The translations under genes were made by a program, and so were the position numbers. Below the pieces are notes generated by a model. It saw nothing but the letters and a program-made list of their open reading frames with translations, made no database searches and had not been told where the DNA came from. A DNA stretch of 64,000 bases from G965215045 sp965215045. Lineage in GTDB: Bacteria > Pseudomonadota > Gammaproteobacteria > JABABF01. Location of the stretch: NCBI GenBank assembly GCA_965215045.1, contig OZ244031.1, positions 248,001 through 312,000 on the forward strand, read 5' to 3'. Shown here in pieces: positions 1-8,491 of the stretch. How positions within the stretch are numbered: the stretch's first letter is position 1; the number at the start of each line of letters is the position of its first letter.

Positions 1-2808
1 CCAGCCGGCACCGTAATCTCCCAGTCGCCAGCTCAGCGTGCCCGCCATTTTCCAGCGCGGGTTGCCATCCAGTTCCAGGCGATCACTTTGAATGCTGGCC
101 CGCAGGTCGGCCAGTTCGGCTGCATCGATATTTGCGCCCGTGAGATTGCCCAACAGGTCCTGGGCACTGTCCCGACGCTGCTTGAAAGTCATCAGGCGCG
201 AGGCCTCCAGCTGCAGGTTGAAATCCCCGTAGCGCGTCGCCGGCACTTCCAGGCGCAGTGCGTAATCGATGCCCTCGACCAGGCGCGGGTCCAGGTTCAC
301 ATACGGGTCGCGAATGTAGAGCACCCTGCCCGCCGCATCCTCCGGGTTCAGACCGGCATTGACAAAGGCCAGGATATCTTCGGCCGTCGGCTCGGTGCGA
401 ATCACCAGCGGGTTGAACTCGCCGGTGCTGCGCAACAGGAAGTCCAGTGCCAGTTGTTCTTCACCGCCAAAATTGTCCACCACGTCAAACTGCCGGAAGC
501 GCCAGTAATCGACGCTGAGCAGCAGCCGGGGGTCGTCCCCCAGCAGGTTCCCCAGCCAGGGGACATCCAGCAGCGGCACATCGAAGCGCAGACCCAACCC
601 CGAAGTCTCCGTCTCCTCGGATTCCAGGTCTTCATTACTCTCGCGCACGTGGCGCCGGTAAATGTCGCCACCGGCGTCGCCCAGCCCGGCCTGCTGACGC
701 CAGAAATCATCGAAGCCCAGTCGCAGACGGCTGACATCGCCGCGATACAACTGCAGCAGGTTGGGAACGCGAAAACCCTCGGCGTAGGTGCCGCGCACGG
801 TCATCCAGTGCCTGGGTTGCCAGGCCAGGGCGTACTTGGGTTTAAGAATATCTTCATTGACATCGTCCATGGACTCAAAACGCAGGGCGAATTGAAAATC
901 CAGGCGCTGTGCCCAGGGCCTGGGGCTGAGCAGCGGGATGAACAATTCCCCGTACGCCGAGTACACGTTGCGCTCACCCTCGGAATCCGCGGTCGGACTG
1001 ACCCCGGCCACATCACTGCGGTCGCCGCCCAGGCCTTGACGATAGGTGATGGTGCCATCCAGGCGCGAGTCGCGATTATCCTCGTAATCCTCGTGCCGCC
1101 ACTCCACGCCCAGTGCCACGCCCGCCGGCTCATCCGCCCAGGGAGAAAAGAACAGGCTGGAATGCGAGACGCGAAAATCCCAGCTGCTGATCGAAGACTC
1201 CGCTTCATTGGTAGTCTTGACCCGCACCCGGTCAAACTGCTCGCGGCTATTGACGCCGGGCCCGTGGAAAGGATTAATCGCCTCCGGGGTGCTGAGTTCC
1301 AGTTGTTCTTCCAGCAGGGTTTTGCTGATCCGGTTGCTGGCCTGGTCTTCGGCGTCGGCAAAATTGTGAAACCAGGCCGTCTCCCAGTCCCAGTCGCCCC
1401 ACACGCCGCGCACGCCGGCCAGGAAGCGGAACATCGAAGACTCGGTGTCGATAATCCTGGGCCCGTGGTCCACGGGACGCCAGCGCGCCAGCAACAGGTC
1501 CAGGCCCGCGGCGGGCACATCGGCATCGAGGCCGGGCAGGCGGTTGGGATTGGTGACACCGCCGGCAAAAGTTACCGGGCCAAAGGGGTTGTAGTAATTG
1601 GTTTTCGGAATGACGATAAAGGCCAGTCCCTGGTCGATGGGTTGGGCGGCGCGTTGACTGTGGCTTTCCGACTGGTACCAGCCCAGTTCGCCGAACAGCT
1701 CCATACCGTTGTCCATGGAGTGCGAGAGATTCACAAACAGGTTGTAGCGATCGGTCTCGGGCGAGAGCTGCCGGGGAATATTAAAATCGTAGCGCGAAGA
1801 ATCATTGTTGATATTGCCGTCATCCAGGCCGATCTCGTCGACAACCAACTGGGCGCGCTCGCCGGCCGTGCCGGCGGGCTGCACATGAAACACCCCCACA
1901 CTGTTCGTCAGGGCACCGCCACCGGCGGAGACTCTCTGCCCGCGGAAAATGCCCTCGGCCTCCAGCACGCCGGCCTGGAACTGCCCCCAGGGCGAGAGCG
2001 ATGAAAGATTGCGGAACTGGTTGTCGTTGGCCCAGGAGGCGGGCAGCAGCGGACGTTTGTCGACGCTGGCCGCGTAGTCGCGTTCGCGGGCGAAGATGCC
2101 GTCCTTGCCGTAGATAGAGGCAAACACCGCCACGTGGGTGAGGCCGCCGTTGAATTCCATGCCGCCGGAAAAATTCACCGAATCCACCGCGTAGCCGATG
2201 CTCTCCGACTCGCCGTGGCGCACGCTGATACGGAAGCCCTCGTAATCGCTGCGCAACACGCTGTTCACCACGCCCGCCGAGGCGTCGGCACCGTACAGGG
2301 CCGAAGCCCCATCCTTGAGCACCTCCACACGCCCGATGGCCGGGGCGGGAATCACGTTGACATTGACCACGCTGCGCGGCGTCTCATCCACGTCCTGGGA
2401 GAAAGGATGCTGCACCAGGCGGCGGCCATTGAGCAGCACCAGGGTATTGCCGGCACCCAGGCCGCGCAGGTTGACGGTGGAGACATCGCCGCGCGCACTG
2501 TTGGGGCCGTCGGAGGAATCATTGAATTCCAGGGCACCCGCCTGGGCCAGGTTGCTCAACAGGTCGCCGGTGACCTCAGAACCGAAGGCATCCAGGTCGC
2601 CGCGCGACAAAATGGAGACCGGCAGAATACCGCTCTCCGCCGCACCCTTGATGCGACTGCCGGTCACCACCGTCTCCTCCAGCACCTCTTCCGCGGTGGG
2701 TTCCTGTGCCAGGGTGTGCGGGGCGTACGCCGCCTGTGCCATCCCAAAACACGCCAGCACCAGCAGTGGCCCCGGACGCCGCATTGCCTGCATTGTCTCT
2801 CTGATCAT
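1..2808 (-). CDS. TonB-dependent outer-membrane receptor (3' end outside window)
   Basis: An open frame of 936 codons runs from ATG at 2808 off the window start. Residues 1-35 look like a signal peptide. A VVTGSRI stretch (residues 47-53) is followed by a plug domain with the family signatures NLRGLG, LVLLNGRRL and EVLKDGASALYGADA. The rest is beta-barrel; the last visible codons, GTLSWRLGDYGAGW, look like a late barrel strand, so little is missing. Receptors of this family import a ligand across the outer membrane using TonB-ExbBD energy. The substrate is unknown. The gene starts 20 bp after the stop of the lipoprotein gene and has no clear promoter of its own, so the two are probably co-transcribed. 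Confidence 0.95.
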   Translation of the reverse strand, partial: MIRETMQAMRRPGPLLVLACFGMAQAAYAPHTLAQEPTAEEVLEETVVTGSRIKGAAESGILPVSILSRGDLDAFGSEVTGDLLSNLAQAGALEFNDSSDGPNSARGDVSTVNLRGLGAGNTLVLLNGRRLVQHPFSQDVDETPRSVVNVNVIPAPAIGRVEVLKDGASALYGADASAGVVNSVLRSDYEGFRISVRHGESESIGYAVDSVNFSGGMEFNGGLTHVAVFASIYGKDGIFARERDYAASVDKRPLLPASWANDNQFRNLSSLSPWGQFQAGVLEAEGIFRGQRVSAGGGALTNSVGVFHVQPAGTAGERAQLVVDEIGLDDGNINNDSSRYDFNIPRQLSPETDRYNLFVNLSHSMDNGMELFGELGWYQSESHSQRAAQPIDQGLAFIVIPKTNYYNPFGPVTFAGGVTNPNRLPGLDADVPAAGLDLLLARWRPVDHGPRIIDTESSMFRFLAGVRGVWGDWDWETAWFHNFADAEDQASNRISKTLLEEQLELSTPEAINPFHGPGVNSREQFDRVRVKTTNEAESSISSWDFRVSHSSLFFSPWADEPAGVALGVEWRHEDYEDNRDSRLDGTITYRQGLGGDRSDVAGVSPTADSEGERNVYSAYGELFIPLLSPRPWAQRLDFQFALRFESMDDVNEDILKPKYALAWQPRHWMTVRGTYAEGFRVPNLLQLYRGDVSRLRLGFDDFWRQQAGLGDAGGDIYRRHVRESNEDLESEETETSGLGLRFDVPLLDVPWLGNLLGDDPRLLLSVDYWRFRQFDVVDNFGGEEQLALDFLLRSTGEFNPLVIRTEPTAEDILAFVNAGLNPEDAAGRVLYIRDPYVNLDPRLVEGIDYALRLEVPATRYGDFNLQLEASRLMTFKQRRDSAQDLLGNLTGANIDAAELADLRASIQSDRLELDGNPRWKMAGTLSWRLGDYGAGW

Positions 2809-2828
2809 CTCGACACGGCCCCCTGGAA

Positions 2829-5804
2829 TCAATTGCCGATGACAACCTGCACCCCGGAGGCCAGGTCGATCATGATGACTTCCGGCAAGCCTTCCTGCAC
2901 GGCATAAACGAGGTTGCGGGCGGCATCCAGCACCAGCGCATTGCTGCCCGCCAGCACCAGGTAAGCACCCTCGGAGAGAATCTCGCGGTCACCGCTGGCC
3001 AGGTCCACGGCAAACAAGATACCCAGGTCCGCATCCAGTACCAGCAGGCGGCTGTTGGCAGTATCCAGGGCGATGCCCCTGGGGTTGGTCATGATCGTGC
3101 CGCTGCCCGTCCTGGGAGTGCTGACAGGCGTGAGCATACCGTCGGCCAGGGAGACGGCGATAATGCCGTCCAGCACGGAGGCGGTCGCAGCACTCGATAC
3201 GCTGACCAGGGCGCGGGAGTTCGCCCGGTCCAGCACCACGTTCTGAATGCCCTCCAGCTCGGCATTGCTGGCCGTGGCCAGTGCCGTGCGCACCCCGCTC
3301 ACAAGATCGACACGGTAGAGGGTATCGCGCGCCGTGTCGGCCACCAGCACGGTCATGGCATCCTCCAGGGCCATGCTGCCCCTGGGACTGCCGAAGCTGG
3401 GGGGACCAGGGTCGATTTCATTGCTAGACAGGGCCGTGCGCTCGCCGCTGACCAGATCGACCGCATACAAGATGTCGGTCTCGGAATCGATGACCAGTAT
3501 GCGATTGTTTTCGGCATCCAGCACCAGCCCCCTGGGTATGCCAAAAGCGGGGCCTTCGCCGACCATCGATTCCATGACAGCAGAGGAGAGGATCATCCGG
3601 CTGCGATCCCCCAAGTTCAGTTCCAGCACCGCATCCAAACCGTTGTCCGCCACGTAGAGCAGGTTGTTCATCGGGTCCAGTGCCAGGCCCAGCGGGTCGC
3701 TGAGACGGGGCCCGCTGCCAATGAGGATCGGCGGCGGCCCCGGGGTTTCCGGGTGCAATTGCCGGCGGTTGCCGTTCGCCAGGTCGATCACCACGATCGC
3801 ATCCAGGTCCTCGTCTGCGACCAACAGCCGGGGCGGTGTGGAAAGCGTATCGATGATCAGGCCGCCTCTCCCGCTAATCGCCGGGCCGGTGCCGACCATG
3901 GCTGGACACCTGGGGCTTGTGCCGCGTACCGAGAAATAGCTGCGATCCCCGCTCTGCAGATCGACAGCGATAATCCCGCAGACCCTGGTGCTGTCATCGC
4001 GCACCAGGGCGCGGGGATTGGCCGGGTCTGTCAGCGCATCCAGTACAACCGCACGCGGTGTTTGAAATACGGGTCCGCTGCCTACCCCCGGAGCGGCACC
4101 GTCGGAAACCACGGTGCGGGTGCCCGCTTCCAGTGTCACGGAAAACAGGGCGTCGTCGGCGCGCCCTGAATCAGGCACCAGCACGGTGTCGCCCGGACCC
4201 GCTGCGATATGGTTCGGCACCTCAAAAGAGGGACCGCCCCCGACGGCGGGGCCGGACAACTCGGTGCAGACCCCGCTGTCCAGGTCAATGGCGATCAGCT
4301 GATCATCGGTGCTCCCGGGAATAGAGTTCGAGACCACTGCCCGGTTGCGCCCGCTATCAATCATAATGCCGCTGGGAGCATTGCTGGAAGGACTGAAGTC
4401 TGCACATGCGGCCAGGGTGTTGCGATCCCCGCTGGCCAGGTCCACGGCCAGCACCGCCTTGGCCCCGAGATCGACGACCAGTACCCGCCCCCTGGTGGCA
4501 TCCAGGGCGATGCCGCCACTCAGGGTATCAAAGCCATCACCGCTGCCCGTTTCATCATCGGAGATGATGCTGATCAGGCAGCCGCTTTCCGGGGGGTCTT
4601 CCACCGTCGAATCATAAGAACAGTCGCCGCTGATATCGAGTGCCACTACAGCCTTCAGACCATTGTCTGCGACCAGGATGCGATTGTTGTCGGCGTCCAG
4701 GACCAGGCCCAGCGGAGCAGAAAATGTAATCTGCGGTGCCACCTCCTGCTCCACCCACAGCACCCTGCTCACCGACAGGCCCTCGGAGTCCGTAGCCGTG
4801 ACCGTCAGGGTTGTGGGCCCGCTGAACGGGATTTCTACCTGCCAATCCTCAGCCGGCGGCACGGGCAGGGTCACCGGCCAACTGCCTGTCCCGTCGCTGA
4901 CCACCAACGCACTGAGGGTTGAACCACCGACAGCGGGGCGCACCCCGCCGCTCACGCTCATGGTGGTGGCATCCACGTGCGCCAGTGAGCCCGGTGCCGG
5001 AAAATGAATATTCAGAACCAGGGCGGGACGCACTTCGATCGTAAAAGAAGCCATGCTGGTGCTGCCGTCCTCCGACATGGCCTGCACGACCACAACATGT
5101 TCCGAGCTGGTGCGCACATCCAGGACCCCGGAACTTCTGAGGCTGATAACCCCCGAGATCGGGTCGATGACAAACAGCCCCCCGGCGTCATCGAGCAGGC
5201 TGTAGCGCACCTCGTTGCCGTGCGTGTCCATGTCCTGTGCAACGACCGTCACACCGACCGGAGTGCCGGCCGGGGCGGACTCCAGTATGCGCGCAGCAGG
5301 TGCGGTATCGGTGTTCATGATCGGGCTGACCGGGAACAGGTTGGGCGGCAAGACCGCGATGAAAAAAGAGGCCATGCTCATGCTGCCATCTTCCGATTCC
5401 GCCCGCACCTGGATCGTGTAGCCGGGTATGGTGGTCGAGAAGAACAACACCATCGCCGTGCGCACCACGCCCAGCTCCGAATCGATGGCAAAGCGCCCCC
5501 CGGCATCATCGACCAGGCTGTAACTGACCTCGTTTCCGCTGCGGTCCTCATCGCTGGCAAAGACCCGAATGCCCGCGCTCGTGTCTACGGGCACGCCCGT
5601 CCTGGTACTGACCGACCGCACCGCATTGGGAGTCAGGTCCACATCGGCGATGCCGCTGATACGAAAATGATTTCCCGAACTCTGGTCCAAGCGGACGGTG
5701 TCACCCTCATTGGAACCGCCGCCGCTGCCGCAGGCACTGAGAAGCAAGACGCCGAGGAACAATCCCCAGCGTTTGCTCCACAAATTAGTGCCTGTTAAAG
5801 GCAT
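2829..5804 (-). CDS. Lipoprotein with cadherin-like domains and 12 propeller repeats
   Basis: The frame is open further upstream, but ATG at 5804 places a lipoprotein signal correctly: hydrophobic core, then LLSAC with the lipidated Cys at residue 25, and a Gly/Ser linker. Two cadherin-like domains follow (about residues 40-255, with FVIDPISGVISL in the second), then an Ig-like segment. From about residue 345 to the end there are 12 repeats of NHL/SMP-30 type, each with a core like GLVLDAENNRILVID then AVDLVSGERTAL. Twelve would suit two six-bladed propellers. The protein is probably surface or periplasmic and may bind ligand for the receptor encoded just downstream. The function is inferred from domains and position only; 991 aa. 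Confidence 0.85.
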   Translation of the reverse strand: MPLTGTNLWSKRWGLFLGVLLLSACGSGGGSNEGDTVRLDQSSGNHFRISGIADVDLTPNAVRSVSTRTGVPVDTSAGIRVFASDEDRSGNEVSYSLVDDAGGRFAIDSELGVVRTAMVLFFSTTIPGYTIQVRAESEDGSMSMASFFIAVLPPNLFPVSPIMNTDTAPAARILESAPAGTPVGVTVVAQDMDTHGNEVRYSLLDDAGGLFVIDPISGVISLRSSGVLDVRTSSEHVVVVQAMSEDGSTSMASFTIEVRPALVLNIHFPAPGSLAHVDATTMSVSGGVRPAVGGSTLSALVVSDGTGSWPVTLPVPPAEDWQVEIPFSGPTTLTVTATDSEGLSVSRVLWVEQEVAPQITFSAPLGLVLDADNNRILVADNGLKAVVALDISGDCSYDSTVEDPPESGCLISIISDDETGSGDGFDTLSGGIALDATRGRVLVVDLGAKAVLAVDLASGDRNTLAACADFSPSSNAPSGIMIDSGRNRAVVSNSIPGSTDDQLIAIDLDSGVCTELSGPAVGGGPSFEVPNHIAAGPGDTVLVPDSGRADDALFSVTLEAGTRTVVSDGAAPGVGSGPVFQTPRAVVLDALTDPANPRALVRDDSTRVCGIIAVDLQSGDRSYFSVRGTSPRCPAMVGTGPAISGRGGLIIDTLSTPPRLLVADEDLDAIVVIDLANGNRRQLHPETPGPPPILIGSGPRLSDPLGLALDPMNNLLYVADNGLDAVLELNLGDRSRMILSSAVMESMVGEGPAFGIPRGLVLDAENNRILVIDSETDILYAVDLVSGERTALSSNEIDPGPPSFGSPRGSMALEDAMTVLVADTARDTLYRVDLVSGVRTALATASNAELEGIQNVVLDRANSRALVSVSSAATASVLDGIIAVSLADGMLTPVSTPRTGSGTIMTNPRGIALDTANSRLLVLDADLGILFAVDLASGDREILSEGAYLVLAGSNALVLDAARNLVYAVQEGLPEVIMIDLASGVQVVIGN

Positions 5805-5836
5805 GTTCCCCCGCTGCGCTCTAAAGCGTATTACCC

Positions 5837-5865
5837 TGTATAGCACACGAGATGTGGTAAAGCAA
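5837..5865 (-). promoter_or_regulatory. Putative sigma70 promoter for the lipoprotein-receptor operon
   Basis: On the minus strand TTGCTT (5865-5860) and TATACA (5842-5837) are 17 bp apart, and a TG lies just upstream of the -10. It sits 32 bp before the lipoprotein start and immediately after the hairpin repeat that closes the gene upstream. The -35 match is weak. Confidence 0.45.
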
Positions 5866-5869
5866 AAGA

Positions 5870-5907
5870 CTGGTGAGACCCGGGGCGGTTCCCCCGGCCC
5901 CGGTTTC
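5870..5907. repeat. 38-bp hairpin repeat, copy 1
   Basis: This copy differs by one base from the sequence at 6371-6408. Each copy holds inverted arms CCGGGGC and GCCCCGG around a loop of about 10 bases, inside a GAGAC...GTTTC frame. It begins 10 bp after the stop of the 106-aa gene on the minus strand. It may act as a terminator, although the nearest T-rich run (CTTTTGCTTT) is some 10 bases beyond the stem. Confidence 0.8.
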
Positions 5908-5917
5908 CCCTGCCCCG

Positions 5918-6238
5918 TCAAGCAAACCAGATAACGATACCGAGCAAGCCCAGCAGCAGCGACAGGAAGCCAATGCCCAGTCCCAGCACCAGCAGCAGCC
6001 TCTCATAGTTCTTCTGCATGCGCTGCTCCAGCCGGTCCATGCGCAGCTCCAGTCGGTCAAAACGCTCCTGGTTGCTTTTCTGCGCCCGCTGCCATTCACT
6101 GCGGGTCAGCAGGCCCAAGCCCGCGATCGTATCCGTCATCGCCCGGATCAGTACCTTGGCCTGATCCGGGCTAAAACCGAGTGCTTGCAGATCTTTGCTC
6201 ACTTCTTCTTTGCGTCTCTCGAATGCCGGGTTTGCCAT
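5918..6238 (-). CDS. Small coiled-coil protein with C-terminal membrane anchor
   Basis: I do not recognise a named family. The start at 6238 is chosen because GGGAGG lies 5 bases upstream; the longer frame up to 6343 has no such site. The 106-aa product begins with a charged helical region (MANPAFERRKEEV). Heptad-like RLELRMDRLEQRMQ follows near residues 65-80. It ends in one strongly hydrophobic segment (about residues 84-105) and a short tail, so it is probably tail-anchored with the coiled coil in the cytoplasm. The layout resembles DUF1640/CCDC90-type proteins, but that is a guess. It lies between two copies of a 38-bp hairpin repeat and has its own promoter. Confidence 0.7.
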   Translation of the reverse strand: MANPAFERRKEEVSKDLQALGFSPDQAKVLIRAMTDTIAGLGLLTRSEWQRAQKSNQERFDRLELRMDRLEQRMQKNYERLLLVLGLGIGFLSLLLGLLGIVIWFA

Positions 6239-6322
6239 GGCAACCTCCCTGGGTGAAAAAACAACTCTCTGTGAAAGCGTCCTGCAACTTTCCTCTCCTG
6301 AGGTCCCCCTATGCAGTGGTGC

Positions 6323-6350
6323 AGTATACCACCCCAATCCCAAGGGACAA
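6323..6350 (-). promoter_or_regulatory. Putative sigma70 promoter of the 106-aa gene
   Basis: TTGTCC (6350-6345) and TATACT (6328-6323) on the minus strand are separated by 16 bp. The -35 overlaps a small inverted repeat, AAGGG...CCCTT. Transcription would start about 80 bases before the start codon. Confidence 0.5.
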
Positions 6351-6370
6351 GCCCTTGTATAAGTCCATAA

Positions 6371-6408
6371 CTGGTGAGACCCGGGGCGGTTTCCCCGGCC
6401 CCGGTTTC
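6371..6408. repeat. 38-bp hairpin repeat, copy 2
   Basis: Same element as at 5870-5907 with a single C/T difference in the loop. Its edge overlaps the hisA stop codon (6407-6409), so the hairpin begins exactly where hisA translation ends. A terminator or REP-like role is likely. Confidence 0.8.
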
Positions 6409-7138
6409 AGGCGTCTTCCCCCGCGGCCAGACGCAGGGCGGCACCCAGGTCCAGCGTGCCTTCATAGAGAGAGCGGCCGGCGATCACGCCGGCAATACTG
6501 CCCGCAGCGCGCAGGGCGCGCACATCCTCCAGGGAACGCAACCCACCGGAGGCAAACACCGGCACGGCGACCGCCTCGGCCAGGTTTGCCGTGTCGGCGA
6601 TGTTCAGTCCCTCCATCATGCCGTCATGGTCGATGTCCGTGTAGATCAACGCATCGACACCCATCTGCGAAAATTCCTGCGCCAGTTGCATCACGTCTTC
6701 TGAGGATCTTTGCGTCCAGCCTTCCAGTGCCGGCCGCCCCTGGCGCACATCCAGACCGACCACGATCTGCCCGGGGAAATCCCGACACAGCCGGCGAGTG
6801 AATTCGGGATCGCGAATGGCGCGCGTCCCCAGCACCACCCTGCGCGCCCCGGCGATGAAATACTCCTTGACCGTGTCCACCGTGCGAATGCCGCCACCGA
6901 CCTGTACCTCCAGGCCGGGACAGGCGGCGATCATCTTGCAGATCACGTTGATGTGACGCGCCGCACCGGAGACCGCACCGTCCAGGTCCACCACGTGCAA
7001 ACGCCCGGCACCCGCCTTTTCCCAGCGTCGGGCGACGGCCACCGGGTCCCGGTCGTAAACCGTGCTCTCTCCCATATCGCCCCTGCGCAGGCGCACGCAG
7101 GCACCACCTTTCAAATCGATAGCCGGAACAATCAGCAT
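6407..7138 (-). CDS. hisA: ProFAR isomerase (HisA)
   Basis: This is a 243-aa TIM-barrel protein starting MLIVPAIDLKGG at ATG 7138. It isomerises the aminoaldose ProFAR to the aminoketose PRFAR in histidine synthesis (EC 5.3.1.16). The two family catalytic aspartates are present: D8 in PAIDLKGG and D130 in VVGLDVRQG. Phosphate-binding glycine loops VGGGIR and FASGGLRS are visible. It follows hisH by 4 bp, consistent with hisBHA being one transcript. hisF, the usual next gene in gammaproteobacteria, is not here; the 38-bp hairpin begins at the hisA stop instead. Confidence 0.97.
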   Translation of the reverse strand: MLIVPAIDLKGGACVRLRRGDMGESTVYDRDPVAVARRWEKAGAGRLHVVDLDGAVSGAARHINVICKMIAACPGLEVQVGGGIRTVDTVKEYFIAGARRVVLGTRAIRDPEFTRRLCRDFPGQIVVGLDVRQGRPALEGWTQRSSEDVMQLAQEFSQMGVDALIYTDIDHDGMMEGLNIADTANLAEAVAVPVFASGGLRSLEDVRALRAAGSIAGVIAGRSLYEGTLDLGAALRLAAGEDA

Positions 7139-7142
7139 GGGC

Positions 7143-7784
7143 TCAGGTTTTCCAGTGCATGAAGTTATGCAGCAATTGCAGGCCGTCGCGATGACTTTTC
7201 TCGGGGTGAAACTGCACGCCGAACACCTTGCGCAGGCTGAGTGCGGCACTGAAAGAGGTGCCGTACTCGCTCTCGCCCGCCGTCGCCGCCCCGCACTCGG
7301 CGTAATAGCCGTGCACGAAATAAAAATAACTGTCTTCGGCAATGCCCTCCCACAAGGGATGCCGGCTCGTCTGCCGCACCCGGTTCCAACCGATATGCGG
7401 CACCTTGAGCGGCCGTCCCCCGGCGTCGCGCTCGCCGCGGGCGAAGGCCCGCACCTGCCCCGGCAGGATTCCCAGCCCCTCCACGCCATCGTTCTCCTCG
7501 CTGTGTTCCAGCAGCAGCTGCATGCCGATGCAAATCGCAAGCAGGGGGCGGTTCTCCTTCACAACATCGCCGATCACCGTATCCATTCCCGCCTCCCGGA
7601 ATGCCGCCATGCAGTCGCGAATTGCGCCCACGCCGGGCAGCACCACGCGCTCCGCCCCGGCGACCTCCCGCGGGTCTGAACTGATGCGCAAGGAGGCTTC
7701 GGGGGCGACATGCTGCAGTGCCTTGGCCGCCGAATGCAGGTTGCCCATGCCGTAGTCCACCACCGCACAATACGGCTCGGGCAT
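7143..7784 (-). CDS. hisH: Imidazole glycerol phosphate synthase, glutaminase subunit (HisH)
   Basis: A 213-aa class I glutamine amidotransferase that supplies ammonia to HisF for ring closure of PRFAR (EC 4.3.2.10). The nucleophile is C85 in LLAICIGMQL. The His-Glu pair is H193 and E195 in VQFHPEKS. The oxyanion strand LPGVGA (residues 49-54) is also present. The family more often has GICLGMQ at the nucleophile, a minor difference. Its partner hisF is not in this window. Confidence 0.97.
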   Translation of the reverse strand: MPEPYCAVVDYGMGNLHSAAKALQHVAPEASLRISSDPREVAGAERVVLPGVGAIRDCMAAFREAGMDTVIGDVVKENRPLLAICIGMQLLLEHSEENDGVEGLGILPGQVRAFARGERDAGGRPLKVPHIGWNRVRQTSRHPLWEGIAEDSYFYFVHGYYAECGAATAGESEYGTSFSAALSLRKVFGVQFHPEKSHRDGLQLLHNFMHWKT

Positions 7785-7816
7785 GGGGGCCGCGCTGCCG
7801 GTGCGAAGCCAGGCGC

Positions 7817-8410
7817 TTACAGGGCGCCCTTGCTGGAGGGAATTGCCGCACCGCGCCCGGGGTCCACCGCCGCCGCCATGCGCAGTGCCCGGCCGAAAGC
7901 CTTGAACAGGGTCTCCGCCTGATGATGACTGTTCTCACCGCACAGGTTGTCCAAGTGCAAAGTGACTCCGGCGTGATTGACAAAGCCCTGGAAAAATTCA
8001 CGCACCAGGTCCACATCAAAATCACCGATGCGGGCGCGACTGAACGCGACATTGAATTGCAGGCCGGGACGACCGGAAAAATCGATCACCGCCCGCGACA
8101 GTGCCTCATCCAGTGGCACGTACGCATGACCGTAGCGGTGAATCCCGGCGCGCTCGCCGATGGCGCGGGCCAGGGCCATACCCAGGGTGATGCCGATGTC
8201 CTCCACCGTGTGGTGCGCATCGACCTTCAGGTCGCCCTGGGCCGATACCTTGAGGTCGAGCAGGCCATGACGCGCAACCTGTTCCAGCATGTGTTCCAGG
8301 AATGGCAGGCCGGTGTCGAATTCCACCTCGCCGGTACCGTCCAGTTGCAACTCGACGACAATGCGCGTCTCCAGCGTATTGCGGGACACTTCCGCGCTGC
8401 GTGCACTCAT
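7817..8410 (-). CDS. hisB: Imidazoleglycerol-phosphate dehydratase (HisB)
   Basis: The start is ATG at 8410 (MSARSAEVSRNT), giving 197 aa, the usual length of the monofunctional dehydratase; there is no phosphatase domain as in the enterobacterial fusion. It dehydrates IGP to imidazole-acetol phosphate (EC 4.2.1.19). The Mn-binding histidine motifs are visible: GLPFLEHML, DAHHTVEDIG, RYGHAYVPLDEAL and GENSHHQAE. It is first of hisB-hisH-hisA and divergent from mutY. A TATAAT -10 box lies at 8443-8438 on the minus strand without a convincing -35. Confidence 0.97.
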   Translation of the reverse strand: MSARSAEVSRNTLETRIVVELQLDGTGEVEFDTGLPFLEHMLEQVARHGLLDLKVSAQGDLKVDAHHTVEDIGITLGMALARAIGERAGIHRYGHAYVPLDEALSRAVIDFSGRPGLQFNVAFSRARIGDFDVDLVREFFQGFVNHAGVTLHLDNLCGENSHHQAETLFKAFGRALRMAAAVDPGRGAAIPSSKGAL

Positions 8411-8491
8411 GATTCTTCTGGTCGGCAGGAGCCGTCTATTATATAGCGGTGCGACAGGCCGACGGTGCAAGACACAAGACAAAAGCAGGCA

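Noticed and set aside
88..2004. A 638-codon plus-strand frame over the TonB receptor
   Set aside because: The minus-strand frame carries clear receptor signatures and runs unbroken from 2808; the plus frame shows no domain.
402..2845. Several short minus-strand frames over the receptor that could suggest a broken gene
   Set aside because: They are in other frames. The true frame, codons starting at 2808, has no stop down to position 1, so the gene is intact as far as visible.
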